The notes: generated by a model not told the origin, from the sequence alone. A DNA stretch of 9,180 bases from Desulfobacterales bacterium (GCA_007127175.1 SKZX01000256.1:1-9180), one strand, 5' to 3'; counted from the stretch's first letter, positions 1 to 7,519 are shown. A program made the numbers and translations.

Positions 1-113
1 ATGATTTTTTTTTTGGTGACCACGGCGACGCTGCCGTGCCCGGCAACCTTGATGGCAAAGCTCAAGCCGGCGATGCCGCTTCCAATGACCAGAAAATCGT
101 AACGGTATTCCAT
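1..113 (-). CDS. nadB: L-aspartate oxidase, N-terminal fragment (cut by window edge)
   Basis: Only the first 37 codons lie in the window; the gene continues beyond position 1. NadB is a cytoplasmic FAD enzyme that oxidises L-aspartate to iminoaspartate, the first step of de novo NAD synthesis (with NadA). The translation starts MEYRYDFLVIGSGIAGLSFA and continues to VAVVTKKKI. GSGIAG at residues 11-16 is the Rossmann FAD-binding glycine motif, and the following strand ending in V-V-T-K is typical of NadB N-termini. The ATG at 111-113 sits 21 nt after the stop of the SH3-domain gene, so the two are probably co-transcribed; the ribosome site (GAAAG) is weak. A run of ten A on the coding strand falls in codons 33-36. 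Another FAD reductase/oxidase of the SdhA/FrdA superfamily cannot be excluded from so short a piece. Confidence 0.82.
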   Translation of the reverse strand, partial: MEYRYDFLVIGSGIAGLSFAIKVAGHGSVAVVTKKKI

Positions 114-134
114 TGACAGCTTACTTTCAATTGA

Positions 135-782
135 TCATCGCAGACCACTGCTTCGTTTTTTTCTGGACCGGTTGCCCAGCAGCATGCCCAGCAGAAGCAC
201 CCCGGCACCGGCGAGAAACCACTTGATGGCCGAAGAAAGAAACTGCTCGGTGAGCCTGCTTTCGAGCGCCTCGATACGACGGTCCTTTTCTTCGATCCCG
301 GCTTTCAGTTCAATGTATGCTTCCCGGATATCAATGAATTCAGCGGCGTCTGCTCGCAGCGCCTCATACCTTGACACCGCCTCCGCAAGCCGTTTTTCCG
401 TGTTTTCAAGCTGTGCCGCAATATCCCCGCGCTGTTCACGGAGGCGTGCGTTTTCATCCCTGAGCGCCACGTTTTCCGCCTCGAGCGGTCCAATCCGCCC
501 TGTAAGTGCCTGAAGTGCATCTCTGGCCACGGGGTCCCGCTGCAGATACCCGCTGTTCATCCAGCCTTCGGGGCCGCCGGGTATCTGCACCCTGGACCAG
601 TCGTGCCCCCTTTCAAGCAATTCGACCTGCTGGCCCGAAGCGACCATCCGAAGAATGCGGTATTCGATTCCAGGGCCGGTCCGGAGGGTCGCTTCGAAAC
701 GGTCGGTCACATAACGGGTTTCAGCATGCGCCGAAACGGCCCATATGACTATCAAAATAGCCGGAATAATGATTTTTTTCAT
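135..782 (-). CDS. Membrane-anchored bacterial SH3-domain protein with coiled coil (TIGR04211/YgiM-like)
   Basis: The 215-residue protein has the layout of the TIGR04211/YgiM family. A signal peptide covers residues 1-20 (MKK, hydrophobic core, A-H-A). An SH3b domain follows at about 24-85, with the typical R-T-G-P-G segment and a closing G-W-M-N-S-G-Y-L. A charged heptad-rich coiled coil spans about 92-180, one transmembrane helix about 184-203, and a basic tail R-S-R-K-K-R ends it. The SH3b domain should be periplasmic, held at the inner membrane by the C-terminal helix. The function is not established; SH3b domains often bind peptidoglycan or protein partners. I chose ATG 780-782 over an in-frame TTG at 798-800 because it starts directly at the signal peptide and has GGGGAG about 10 nt upstream. 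A sigma70-like promoter precedes it and nadB follows 21 nt downstream. Confidence 0.85.
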   Translation of the reverse strand: MKKIIIPAILIVIWAVSAHAETRYVTDRFEATLRTGPGIEYRILRMVASGQQVELLERGHDWSRVQIPGGPEGWMNSGYLQRDPVARDALQALTGRIGPLEAENVALRDENARLREQRGDIAAQLENTEKRLAEAVSRYEALRADAAEFIDIREAYIELKAGIEEKDRRIEALESRLTEQFLSSAIKWFLAGAGVLLLGMLLGNRSRKKRSSGLR

Positions 783-820
783 CTTTGCTGCGCTCCCCAA
801 CAGTCAAAAGGATTGCGGGT

Positions 821-848
821 ATAATATCACTTATACGCAATATGGCAA
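821..848 (-). promoter_or_regulatory. Sigma70-type promoter for the SH3 protein-nadB unit
   Basis: On the minus strand, TTGCCA (843-848, 5/6 match to the -35 consensus) is followed after 16 bp by TATTAT (821-826, 5/6 match to the -10). Transcription would start near 814, giving a leader of about 30 nt before the ATG at 782. The surrounding gap (783-912) is AT-rich, unlike the genes on either side. It separates recD2 from the SH3-domain gene, so these are likely separate transcription units, although I see no clear terminator after recD2. Confidence 0.6.
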
Positions 849-912
849 AAAGAACATGATATTTCAATCAACTATTTGCAGCACGATGGGCATCCGCCAT
901 TTTTTATGCCGG

Positions 913-3129
913 TCAACCGTACATGGTATGGCCGCATGCCGCACGGAGTCTGCCGGAGAGGCTCGTGAACCGGAGGCGGGGACGATTGTTCCGGAGGGCG
1001 ACGGACAGCGCCTTGCGCGCACCCACCATGATCACGACGCTTTTCGCCCGCGTTACGGCCGTGTATATGAGATTGCGCTGGAGCATCGTGTAATGCCGGG
1101 TTGTCATTGGGATGATGACAGCCGGGTATTCCGAGCCCTGGGACTTGTGGACGGTGATGGCATAGCCCAGGGTGAGCTCGTCGATGTCATCGGGGGTGTA
1201 GGAAACCGGCCTTCCGTAATAATCAACGGTGATTTTCAGTCCTGTTGGGTCTATACTGGCAACGATGCCCGTATCGCCGTTGAACACGTCTTTCTGATAG
1301 TTGTTCCTGAGATGCATGACCCGGTCGCCCGGCCTGAACGGCAGTGATGGGCCGGGAGCAGAGCGCTGCCCGGGGTTCAGGGCGGCCTGGAGCAGGGCGT
1401 TTAACTGGATGGTGCCGGCTTCCCCCTTGTGGACCGGGGAAAGAACCTGTATGTCTTCTTTCGGCCGCATTGCAAAAGCCTTTGGAAGCGTTTCCGTGCA
1501 CAGCCTGACAATTTCGCTGGCAATCTTTTCGGGGGTCTCGGCTTCGATAAAAGAAAATTCGGCAGGCGCCCCGCCGTTATGCTTAAAGTCCGGAATCTCC
1601 GGGCATATTCCGTCCCGTATCATGTGGGCGCTGCTTGCGATGGGGCTTTCTCCGGCCTGTCGGAAGATTTCATTCAAAAAACAGACCGGCACCGTATCCG
1701 ATGCGATGATGTCTCCCAGAACATTGCCCGGCCCGACCGGGGGCAGCTGGAACATGTCGCCCACAAGGATCAGCCGTGTGGGCAGTCGGGTCGCGCAGAC
1801 AAGGTGGTACATGAGTTGGGTGTCGATCATGGACGCCTCGTCCACGATCATAACATCAGCGTCGATGGGGTCGTCCGTGCTTTTTTCAAAGGTCTGCGTC
1901 TCAAAATGATATCCCAGCAGCTTGTGGAGGGTATGCGCCGGCCTCAACGTGACCTCCGATATCCGCCTGGCCGCCCGTCCGGTCGGGGCTGCAAGGCAAA
2001 CGCGCAGTCCCATGTGGGAAAAGCCCGCGGCTATGGACTTGATAAGGGTTGTCTTGCCGGTGCCGGGGCCCCCGGTGATCACCGATACACGGCTTGAGAG
2101 CACGGTATCAATCGACCGGCGCTGCTCGCCGGACAAACGGAGCAGAAAGCGGTTTTCGACCATGTCCAGAAGACCGGTTTTTTCAAGGGGAAGGGGTTCC
2201 ATGGGAAGGCCCTGCATTGCGGCAATGCGCTGGGCGATGCGTGTTTCAGCATGGTGGAGGCTGTGTGAAAAAACCGCTTTCACGTCTTCGGGCATGTCTT
2301 CCGGGCCAGCTTCAGGGGCCGGGATATCCTCGACGATGATACGTTCCTCGCTTGCCGCCATGCTCACGGCCCCGGCGGTCGTATCCGGATCGATTTCAAA
2401 CAGGCGGTGCATTTTGTCGATGAGCCGGTTCATAAGCACAAAGACGTGCCCGGCCGATGCTTCTTCCCGTAATATGTGGTCGATGCAGGCGCGGGCCCGG
2501 CCCGGCCCGGACGGTACGCCCCCCGTTTGTCTGGCGATGGTGTCGGCGATGAAAAAACCCTTTCCTGCCATGTCCTCGGCAAGGCGGTAAGGGTTTTCCG
2601 TCAGGATATCCATGGAACGGGATCCATAGATGGCATAGATTTTTGGGCCGTATGCGCCTTTAATGCCAAACCGCTGAAGCAGGTTCATGATTTCAGAGAC
2701 CGACCGGTGCTCCAGCCATTGCCCGGAGATGGACCGGGCCCTGGCCTGCCCGATGCCTGCAACTTCCCTGAGCCTTTCCGGCGCATGATCGAGCACGTGA
2801 AGGGTTTCTTCGCCGAAATGGCCGATGATCCGGTTGACCGTGGCCGGCCCGATTCCCCGGATGATGCCGGATTTGAGGTATTCGCGCATGCCGTCGACCG
2901 TTTCAGGAACCGTTAGCTCGGCGGCGGCGATATCAAATTGCTGGCCGTAGCGGGGGTGGGTGATCCATTTTCCGGTAAGTCTGAGGATTTGACCGGCAAC
3001 CGGATGGTCTATAAATCCGACCACCTTGACAGGCCTGGCTGCCGAGCCGGTTTTGAACCGCGCCACCGTGTACCGGGTGGATTCGTTCCGGAAAGTGATG
3101 CTTTCTAGGCGGCCTTCAAGAACGATCAT
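913..3129 (-). CDS. recD2: RecD2-type ATP-dependent 5'-3' DNA helicase
   Basis: This 738-residue protein is the RecBC-independent RecD2 helicase of superfamily 1B, a cytoplasmic enzyme of DNA repair and recombination control that moves 5'-3' on single strands. The length suits the family (about 700-800). After an N-terminal OB-like region, helix-hairpin-helix segments lie at about 87-106 (GIIRGIGPATVNRIIGHFG), 120-134 and 153-169. The motor motifs follow in order: Walker A GGPGTGKTT 353-361, motif Ia APTGRAARR 381-389, Walker B VDEAS 429-433, motif III LVGDMFQLPPVGPG 455-468, and E-I-F-R-Q 487-491. An SH3-like insertion covers about 598-650. Motif V, G-Y-A-I-T-V-H-K-S-Q-G-S-E, is at 655-667 and motif VI, Y-T-A-V-T-R-A-K, at 689-696. 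All motifs look intact. The ATG at 3127-3129 lies 30 nt after the rlpA stop, with a weak AGG six bases upstream. This suggests translation within the lon-rlpA-recD2 operon. Confidence 0.95.
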   Translation of the reverse strand: MIVLEGRLESITFRNESTRYTVARFKTGSAARPVKVVGFIDHPVAGQILRLTGKWITHPRYGQQFDIAAAELTVPETVDGMREYLKSGIIRGIGPATVNRIIGHFGEETLHVLDHAPERLREVAGIGQARARSISGQWLEHRSVSEIMNLLQRFGIKGAYGPKIYAIYGSRSMDILTENPYRLAEDMAGKGFFIADTIARQTGGVPSGPGRARACIDHILREEASAGHVFVLMNRLIDKMHRLFEIDPDTTAGAVSMAASEERIIVEDIPAPEAGPEDMPEDVKAVFSHSLHHAETRIAQRIAAMQGLPMEPLPLEKTGLLDMVENRFLLRLSGEQRRSIDTVLSSRVSVITGGPGTGKTTLIKSIAAGFSHMGLRVCLAAPTGRAARRISEVTLRPAHTLHKLLGYHFETQTFEKSTDDPIDADVMIVDEASMIDTQLMYHLVCATRLPTRLILVGDMFQLPPVGPGNVLGDIIASDTVPVCFLNEIFRQAGESPIASSAHMIRDGICPEIPDFKHNGGAPAEFSFIEAETPEKIASEIVRLCTETLPKAFAMRPKEDIQVLSPVHKGEAGTIQLNALLQAALNPGQRSAPGPSLPFRPGDRVMHLRNNYQKDVFNGDTGIVASIDPTGLKITVDYYGRPVSYTPDDIDELTLGYAITVHKSQGSEYPAVIIPMTTRHYTMLQRNLIYTAVTRAKSVVIMVGARKALSVALRNNRPRLRFTSLSGRLRAACGHTMYG

Positions 3130-3159
3130 GGCCGGCCTGGCAGTGCAGTCTGGATGCCA

Positions 3160-3936
3160 TTATTTATCCGCGCTTACGGTAAAGACATTTTCATAGCCGT
3201 TGGTTACCAGCAGGCGTTTGACCTGTTCGGCCGCTTCCAGGGAGGAAAAACGGCCGACCCGGACCCGGTATACGGGTTGCCCGCCGATGGACGCGGAGGT
3301 AATAAATACGTCCTTCCCCAGTTCCTGAAGTTTTCCCCGCAGCGCTTCGGCCCGGCTTCTGTCTGAATAGGCCCCGACTTGGAGTGTAAAATCGCCCGTA
3401 AAATAGTCGGGATGGGCGGTGTTCAACTTTTCGCGGATATCCGGGGTTTCGGGGTCGAGATAGGTGATTTGAACCAGGGCCGTGCCGTTTTGGATCATGT
3501 CGATCTTTCGGGCCGCCCGATGGGACAGGTCGATGACGCGGTCCTTGGCGAACGGACCCCGGTCGTTGACACGAACAATGACTTCCCGGCCGTTTTCGAG
3601 GTTTTGAACCAAAAGAAAGGTGCCCATGGGGAGCGTCGGGTGCGCGGCTGTTTTGGCATGCATATTGTATGTTTCGCCGCTGGAAGTTGCCCTGCCGTGA
3701 AACGGGTTTCCGTACCAGGAGGCGATGCCCCGTTCGGTAAAACCTTCGGCTGAATCGACGGGGACATAGTGCCTGCCGAATACCTCGTAAGGCATCTGGG
3801 TGGACGGTTTTGGCGGCGACCCGGGCGGGTGTACAGGGTCAGGGTCGGGCGCATGGGGCCGGCATGCCCACACCGCCATCAACAGGAAACAAAGGAGCCA
3901 GATCGACGGTTTTTTAATCCTTAACACGGTTTTCAT
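3160..3936 (-). CDS. rlpA: RlpA family septal-ring lytic transglycosylase lipoprotein with SPOR domain
   Basis: This 258-residue protein is an RlpA. The N-terminus has a lipoprotein signal (hydrophobic L-L-C-F-L-L-M-A-V-W-A, lipidated Cys about residue 25) followed by a Pro-rich linker. The double-psi beta-barrel (about 68-150) begins GIASWYG and carries the family's A-H-P-T-L-P-M-G-T (His99) and V-N-D-R-G-P-F (Asp125), the pair needed for lytic transglycosylase activity in studied RlpAs. A SPOR domain (about 181-256) starts FTLQVGAY and includes V-Y-R-V-R-V-G-R-F; SPOR domains bind denuded septal glycan. It should act in the periplasm, probably outer-membrane anchored, cutting naked glycan during cell separation. 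The start lies 12 nt after the lon stop and recD2 follows after 30 nt, so all three are probably one transcript. The ribosome site is poor (GGA at about -12, AAGG touching the ATG). Confidence 0.93.
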   Translation of the reverse strand: MKTVLRIKKPSIWLLCFLLMAVWACRPHAPDPDPVHPPGSPPKPSTQMPYEVFGRHYVPVDSAEGFTERGIASWYGNPFHGRATSSGETYNMHAKTAAHPTLPMGTFLLVQNLENGREVIVRVNDRGPFAKDRVIDLSHRAARKIDMIQNGTALVQITYLDPETPDIREKLNTAHPDYFTGDFTLQVGAYSDRSRAEALRGKLQELGKDVFITSASIGGQPVYRVRVGRFSSLEAAEQVKRLLVTNGYENVFTVSADK

Positions 3937-3948
3937 CCTTTTTTCCGG

Positions 3949-6303
3949 TCAGATGCCCAGCGCTATTTTCAGGACATCCCGCATTTTGTCCACAAAATGA
4001 AAGTCGATTTGCCCCCGGACTTTTTCCGGCACTTCTTCCATGTCCTTTTCGTTGAGCTTCGGCATGATAATGGTCTTGATGCCTGCCCGGTGGGCTGCCA
4101 GCACCTTTTCCTTCACCCCGCCGATAGGCATGACCTGCCCGCGCAGGGTGATTTCCCCGGTCATGGCGAGGTCCTTTGATGCGGGCCGGTCCGAGAGCAG
4201 GGACGCGATGGCGGTAAGCAAGGTAACCCCCGCCGAGGGGCCGTCCTTGGGGACCGCGCCTGCCGGCACATGGACATGGATATCATGGGTTTCGAAATAG
4301 TTTTCCGCTATTTTGAGCAGCTTTGCGTTGGAGCGGATATAGCTTAAGGCCGCGTTGGCCGACTCTTTCATGACGTCGCCCAGTTGCCCGGTCAGTGTGA
4401 GGTTCCCCCTGCCCTTCATGGCGGTGGCCTCGATAAAGAGTATAGCGCCGCCCGCCTGGGTCCAGGCCAGTCCCATGACGACCCCCGGCGTGGCGACCCG
4501 CTTTTTGATTTCATCAAAACTGAAGCGGATCGGCCCCAGGTATTCCTTGATGTCGTTTATTCCGACGTTGACGAAGGATGCCTCCCCTTTTGCGATTTTG
4601 CTCGCTACCCCCCTGCAGATATTGGCGATTTCGCGTTCCAGGTTCCGCAGCCCCGCTTCCTGGGTATAGCCGGATATGACTTTTCTCAAGGCGCCGGCGC
4701 TGATCTTGATATGGTCCGCCTTGAGCCCGTTGGCACTTCTCTGCCTCGGCACCAGATAGCGGGTGGCGATCTTAATTTTTTCCGCTTCCGTGTAGCCGGA
4801 AAGCCGCAGCACCTCCATCCGGTCCAGGAGCGCCGGGGGTATGGTGTCGAGCATGTTCGCGGTGGTGATGAACATGACCCGCGACAGGTCGAAGGGCACA
4901 TCGAGGTAATGGTCCGCAAATGAATAATTCTGCTCGGGGTCGAGCACTTCCAGGAGGGCTGAAGACGGGTCACCCCGGAAGTCCGCGCCCACCTTGTCGA
5001 TTTCGTCGAGCATGAAAACGGGGTTTTTCGTGCCGGCCCGCCGGATTCCCTGGATGATGCGTCCCGGCAGGGCGCCCACGTATGTACGGCGGTGACCGCG
5101 TATTTCAGCCTCGTCCCGGATGCCGCCCAGGGCGATCCGGTGGAATTTGCGCCCCAGCGCCCTTGCAATGGAGTTGCCCAGGGATGTTTTGCCGGTGCCC
5201 GGGGGGCCGACAAAGCAGAGGATCGGTCCCTTGATGTTTGGGTTGAGCTTGAGTACGGCCAGGTATTCCAGAATCCGTTTTTTGGCTTTTTCCAGCCCGT
5301 AGTGGTCTGTATCCAAAATTTTTTCGGCATCAGCCAAATCGATGCGGTCAGGGGTGGATTCATTCCAGGGGAGGGACACGATCCAGTCGAGATACGTGAG
5401 CGCCACGGAATACTCGGCCGATGACGGGTGCATCCGCGACAAGCGCTTAAGCTCCCGCTCCGCTTCTTTTCTGGCTTCCTCTGGCGGGTTTTTTTCCTCT
5501 ATCTTCGCCCGGTATTCTTCGATTTCGCCCTTGGTCTCATCGATTTCACCGAGTTCTTCCTGGATGGCCTTGAGCTGCTGGCGCAGGTAGTACTCCCGCT
5601 GCTGCTTTTCCATGCCCCCCTTGACCTGGGTTTGAATTTTGCTACCGATCTCAAGGATGTCGATCTGGTAGTTGACCAGCTGGGTGACGCGCTTGAGCCG
5701 TTCCCGTACGTCGAATAATTCCAGGATCTCCTGTTTTTCAGGAGTGTTGGAATTGATCGTGGAGGTCACCATGTCCGCAAGGGTGCCAGGGTCTTCCAGG
5801 GAGCGCGCCATGGCGGACATTTCCTGGGGAAGGGCAGACGACAGGGCAACGACCTTTTCGTACTGGTTGACCAGGTTGGCCATGAGGGCCTCGATTTCCT
5901 TGTTCTTGTATTCTTCCGGAAGGATGGTCGTTATCCTGGCCTTGAGGTAGGGTTCGTTTTCCGTGTACTTTTCGACCGTGAAGCGCCCGATGCCCTGCAG
6001 CAAAAGCTGGGCGTTGTTTTCATCGGTTTTGGCCATCTTCAGGATGACCGCGCTGGTGCCGACGTTATACAGGTCCCGGGTGGAATAGGCGCCCTGGGGT
6101 TTCGTGTTCCGGGAAGCAAGGGTTCCCACGAGCCGGTCTCCGGACATGGCCGCGTCGATCAGGCGGATGGACTCCTCCTGCATGACGATCAGCGGAAGGA
6201 CCATTTTGGGAAACAGGACGACGTCGAAAAGAGGGAGAATGGGAAGGTTTTCCGGTATTTTTTCAGCAGGATCGAGCGACTTCCCTTCCTTTTGTTGTGC
6301 CAT
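3949..6303 (-). CDS. lon: ATP-dependent Lon protease (LonA type)
   Basis: Lon is a cytoplasmic hexameric AAA+ serine protease that removes misfolded and regulatory proteins. The 784-residue length matches bacterial LonA. Residues 20-215 form the LAN substrate-binding domain, opening LPILPLFDVVLFPKMVLPL; a coiled-coil linker around 225-290 includes EYYLRQQLKAIQEELGE. The AAA+ module has Walker A GPPGTGKT at 366-373, Walker B FMLDEID at 430-436 and a sensor region T-T-A-N at 480-483. The protease domain (about 600-780) carries the Ser-Lys dyad: Ser690 in PKDGPSAGV and Lys733 in GGVKEKVLAAHRAGIKT. The 43-residue spacing equals that of E. coli Ser679-Lys722. ATG 6301-6303 has a strong GGAGG seven bases upstream. 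hsp20 lies upstream across 115 bp and rlpA starts 12 nt downstream. No truncation or missing key residue was seen. Confidence 0.98.
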   Translation of the reverse strand: MAQQKEGKSLDPAEKIPENLPILPLFDVVLFPKMVLPLIVMQEESIRLIDAAMSGDRLVGTLASRNTKPQGAYSTRDLYNVGTSAVILKMAKTDENNAQLLLQGIGRFTVEKYTENEPYLKARITTILPEEYKNKEIEALMANLVNQYEKVVALSSALPQEMSAMARSLEDPGTLADMVTSTINSNTPEKQEILELFDVRERLKRVTQLVNYQIDILEIGSKIQTQVKGGMEKQQREYYLRQQLKAIQEELGEIDETKGEIEEYRAKIEEKNPPEEARKEAERELKRLSRMHPSSAEYSVALTYLDWIVSLPWNESTPDRIDLADAEKILDTDHYGLEKAKKRILEYLAVLKLNPNIKGPILCFVGPPGTGKTSLGNSIARALGRKFHRIALGGIRDEAEIRGHRRTYVGALPGRIIQGIRRAGTKNPVFMLDEIDKVGADFRGDPSSALLEVLDPEQNYSFADHYLDVPFDLSRVMFITTANMLDTIPPALLDRMEVLRLSGYTEAEKIKIATRYLVPRQRSANGLKADHIKISAGALRKVISGYTQEAGLRNLEREIANICRGVASKIAKGEASFVNVGINDIKEYLGPIRFSFDEIKKRVATPGVVMGLAWTQAGGAILFIEATAMKGRGNLTLTGQLGDVMKESANAALSYIRSNAKLLKIAENYFETHDIHVHVPAGAVPKDGPSAGVTLLTAIASLLSDRPASKDLAMTGEITLRGQVMPIGGVKEKVLAAHRAGIKTIIMPKLNEKDMEEVPEKVRGQIDFHFVDKMRDVLKIALGI

Positions 6304-6323
6304 TGTATCGCCTCCACTTCCAA

Positions 6324-6339
6324 GTGTTCACACGTGTTC
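6324..6339 (-). repeat. Ten-base-phased direct repeat in front of lon
   Basis: The hexamer GAACAC occurs twice on the minus strand (6334-6339 and 6324-6329) with starts exactly 10 bp apart. The stretch between and around them includes the 8-bp palindrome ACACGTGT. It sits 21-36 bp upstream of the lon ATG in the 115-bp hsp20-lon gap. One helical turn of spacing suggests a protein-binding site, but I do not recognise the factor and this short pattern could be chance. No credible sigma70 promoter accompanies it. Confidence 0.3.
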
Positions 6340-6418
6340 GATGGTAGAGATTCAAGGTGTACCCGGGTCGGTTTGCATGGGCTGAACGCTTTTCTGCTGC
6401 CGGCGCGCTTACGGCCGC

Positions 6419-6865
6419 CTATTCGATGTTGATGGGCACTTTCTGCTTTGCCGGATATTTCATTTTTTCCATTTCCACGTGCAGAAAGCCATTTTTGTAG
6501 CGGGCGGACACGGTTTCCGTATTGATGGGGGTTCGCATGTATAAAATCCGCTCGAAATGCCCATACTGGATTTCGGCCAGCCGGTACCGCCCGTTTTTTG
6601 ACGGGGGCAGGGCAACCCGTTTTCCGAAAATACGCATGGCGCGGGGGTTTATTTCAAGTTCCAGGTCATCGCGTTCAACACCCGCAAGCTCTGCCACAAC
6701 GAAGATTTTGTCCGCGGTTTCAAAAATGTCGAGTTGCGGCTTCCACGTGGTTTTGGAAAATGAAAAACTCGGTCCCATCGAATGGAACATGCCGGCGATG
6801 GTTTTGTCGAGCTTTGACTCGATGTCGTCCAAGTCGTTGCTGAACCGGATCTTGATGTATTCCAT
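6419..6865 (-). CDS. hsp20: Small heat-shock protein, Hsp20/alpha-crystallin family
   Basis: The 148-residue protein is an ATP-independent holdase chaperone that keeps unfolding proteins soluble in large cytoplasmic oligomers. The alpha-crystallin domain covers about 42-134. It starts W-K-P-Q-L-D-I-F-E-T, has A-E-L-A-G-V-E-R-D-D-L in the middle, and ends with the family signature A-R-Y-K-N-G-F-L-H-V-E-M (A-x-x-x-N-G-x-L). The C-terminal tail V-P-I-N-I-E contains the I-x-I motif (I145-N-I147) that docks neighbouring dimers. The N-terminal arm of about 40 residues is short and Phe/Met-rich. ATG 6863-6865 has AGGAG about seven bases upstream. It is the first gene after a sigma70-like promoter, with lon 115 bp downstream. 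Chaperone and protease are likely expressed together under protein-folding stress. Confidence 0.95.
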   Translation of the reverse strand: MEYIKIRFSNDLDDIESKLDKTIAGMFHSMGPSFSFSKTTWKPQLDIFETADKIFVVAELAGVERDDLELEINPRAMRIFGKRVALPPSKNGRYRLAEIQYGHFERILYMRTPINTETVSARYKNGFLHVEMEKMKYPAKQKVPINIE

Positions 6866-6903
6866 TGAACGCTCCTGGCCATGATTTTCCGGGTTCTGCC
6901 GTG

Positions 6904-6926
6904 AAAGGCGACAGGCGGCCGCCTTT
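6904..6926 (-). promoter_or_regulatory. Hairpin in the hsp20 5' leader
   Basis: On the transcript strand AAAGGCG (6920-6926) pairs with CGCCTTT (6904-6910) across a 9-nt loop, a perfect 7-bp stem. A 12-bp perfect palindrome, AGGCGGCCGCCT (6913-6924), overlaps it, so an alternative structure or a protein-binding site is possible. It lies between the proposed promoter and the hsp20 ribosome site. No U-run follows, so it is not an intrinsic terminator. Some hsp20 leaders are RNA thermometers, but I see no ROSE or fourU motif pairing with the AGGAG. Confidence 0.35.
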
Positions 6927-6945
6927 ATTCAGGTTACCAAAGGTA

Positions 6946-6974
6946 AGAATACCACCCGCTTTTGCTTTTGTAAA
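6946..6974 (-). promoter_or_regulatory. Sigma70-type promoter for hsp20 (and probably lon-rlpA-recD2)
   Basis: The minus strand shows TTTACA (6969-6974, 5/6 to the -35) and TATTCT (6946-6951, 4/6 to the -10) with the ideal 17-bp spacer. Transcription would start near 6939, leaving a leader of about 70 nt before the hsp20 ATG. I found no sigma32 (CTTGAA/CCCCAT) pair and no CIRCE element, so heat regulation, if any, must work differently. The element starts 18 bp beyond the stop of the upstream YeeE gene. Confidence 0.6.
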
Positions 6975-6993
6975 GGGTTCAACCGCTTTTGCT
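6956..6993 (-). repeat. 11-bp direct repeat flanking the hsp20 promoter -35 box
   Basis: AGCAAAAGCGG occurs twice on the minus strand, at 6983-6993 and 6956-6966, with starts 27 bp apart. The proximal copy lies inside the -35/-10 spacer. The distal copy lies just upstream of the -35 box and overlaps the stop codon of the preceding YeeE gene. The position fits an operator or activator site, but no regulator is recognised. Confidence 0.4.
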
Positions 6994-7519
6994 ACAGCTT
7001 CATTCTTTCAAAAAAACCGAACAAAAGCACGGCGGCAATAAGGAAGACCGCGATCACGGGCCAGTGGTTGATCCCCAAAGCGGACGGGAGCGTAACCTTG
7101 CCGTAGTTGCCCCATGTGTAAACGGTTTCGGTCAGATACGGGTATGCCCGCGTGAAGACCGCGGCCCCGAAAACCATACCGATGATCCCCCAAAGGGCAT
7201 CATACCGGCCCTCGCCCAACGCGCCCAGGGAGGTGCCGGGGCAATAGCCCAGAAGGCCCCAGCCCAGCCCGAAGAGAATCGCGCCGATGATGTTGGCGCC
7301 CAGTATGGTCGTTTTGATGGACAGGTCCACCATTCCCATGTCGTGAAGCAGGTAGATGCCCACCATGCTGACAGATACCGCCGAAAGCATGAACTTGACG
7401 ATGGTCATGTCTTTCAGTCGCAGCGCACCGAGTTGCCGGTCATAGCGCAGCACCGTCGCCTTCTGCAGCAGAAAACCGAACAGGACGCCCGTGACAAGGC
7501 CCATAATAATCAGCTTCAT
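6992..7519 (-). CDS. YeeE/YedE family membrane protein, second half-transporter (Cys partner)
   Basis: The 175-residue hydrophobic protein matches the second half of YeeE/YedE (PF04143, 'sulphur transport') proteins; the characterised TsuA member takes up thiosulfate. Hydrophobic helices lie at about 4-20, 42-60, 72-92, 109-123 and 152-170. The conserved G-Y-C-P-G-T motif puts a Cys at residue 93, followed by G-A-L-G-E-G-R-Y-D-A-L-W-G. ATG 7517-7519 is preceded by GGAGG seven bases upstream. It overlaps the stop of the upstream partner (ATGA, 7516-7519), implying translational coupling and equal dosage. The open frame continues to 7759, but that part is Arg-rich, non-hydrophobic and out of frame with the upstream gene, so it is not coding here. 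Thiosulfate is the best substrate guess; other sulfur or selenium species are possible. Confidence 0.9.
   Translation of the reverse strand: MKLIIMGLVTGVLFGFLLQKATVLRYDRQLGALRLKDMTIVKFMLSAVSVSMVGIYLLHDMGMVDLSIKTTILGANIIGAILFGLGWGLLGYCPGTSLGALGEGRYDALWGIIGMVFGAAVFTRAYPYLTETVYTWGNYGKVTLPSALGINHWPVIAVFLIAAVLLFGFFERMKL

Noticed and set aside
783..912. Intrinsic terminator after recD2
   Set aside because: Only a weak GGCAT/ATGCC pairing with a 12-base loop is present, without a following U-run.
745..2590. Long plus-strand open frames (745-1347, 1301-1909, 1429-2097, 1922-2590)
   Set aside because: They lie opposite recD2, whose motifs are all intact. Their translations are rich in Arg, Pro and Ser with no recognisable domain, as expected for shadow frames in GC-rich DNA.
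6304..6418. Sigma32-type promoter before lon, from a CTTGAA on the minus strand
   Set aside because: No CCCCAT-like -10 lies at the proper 11-16 bp spacing, and no CIRCE repeat is present.
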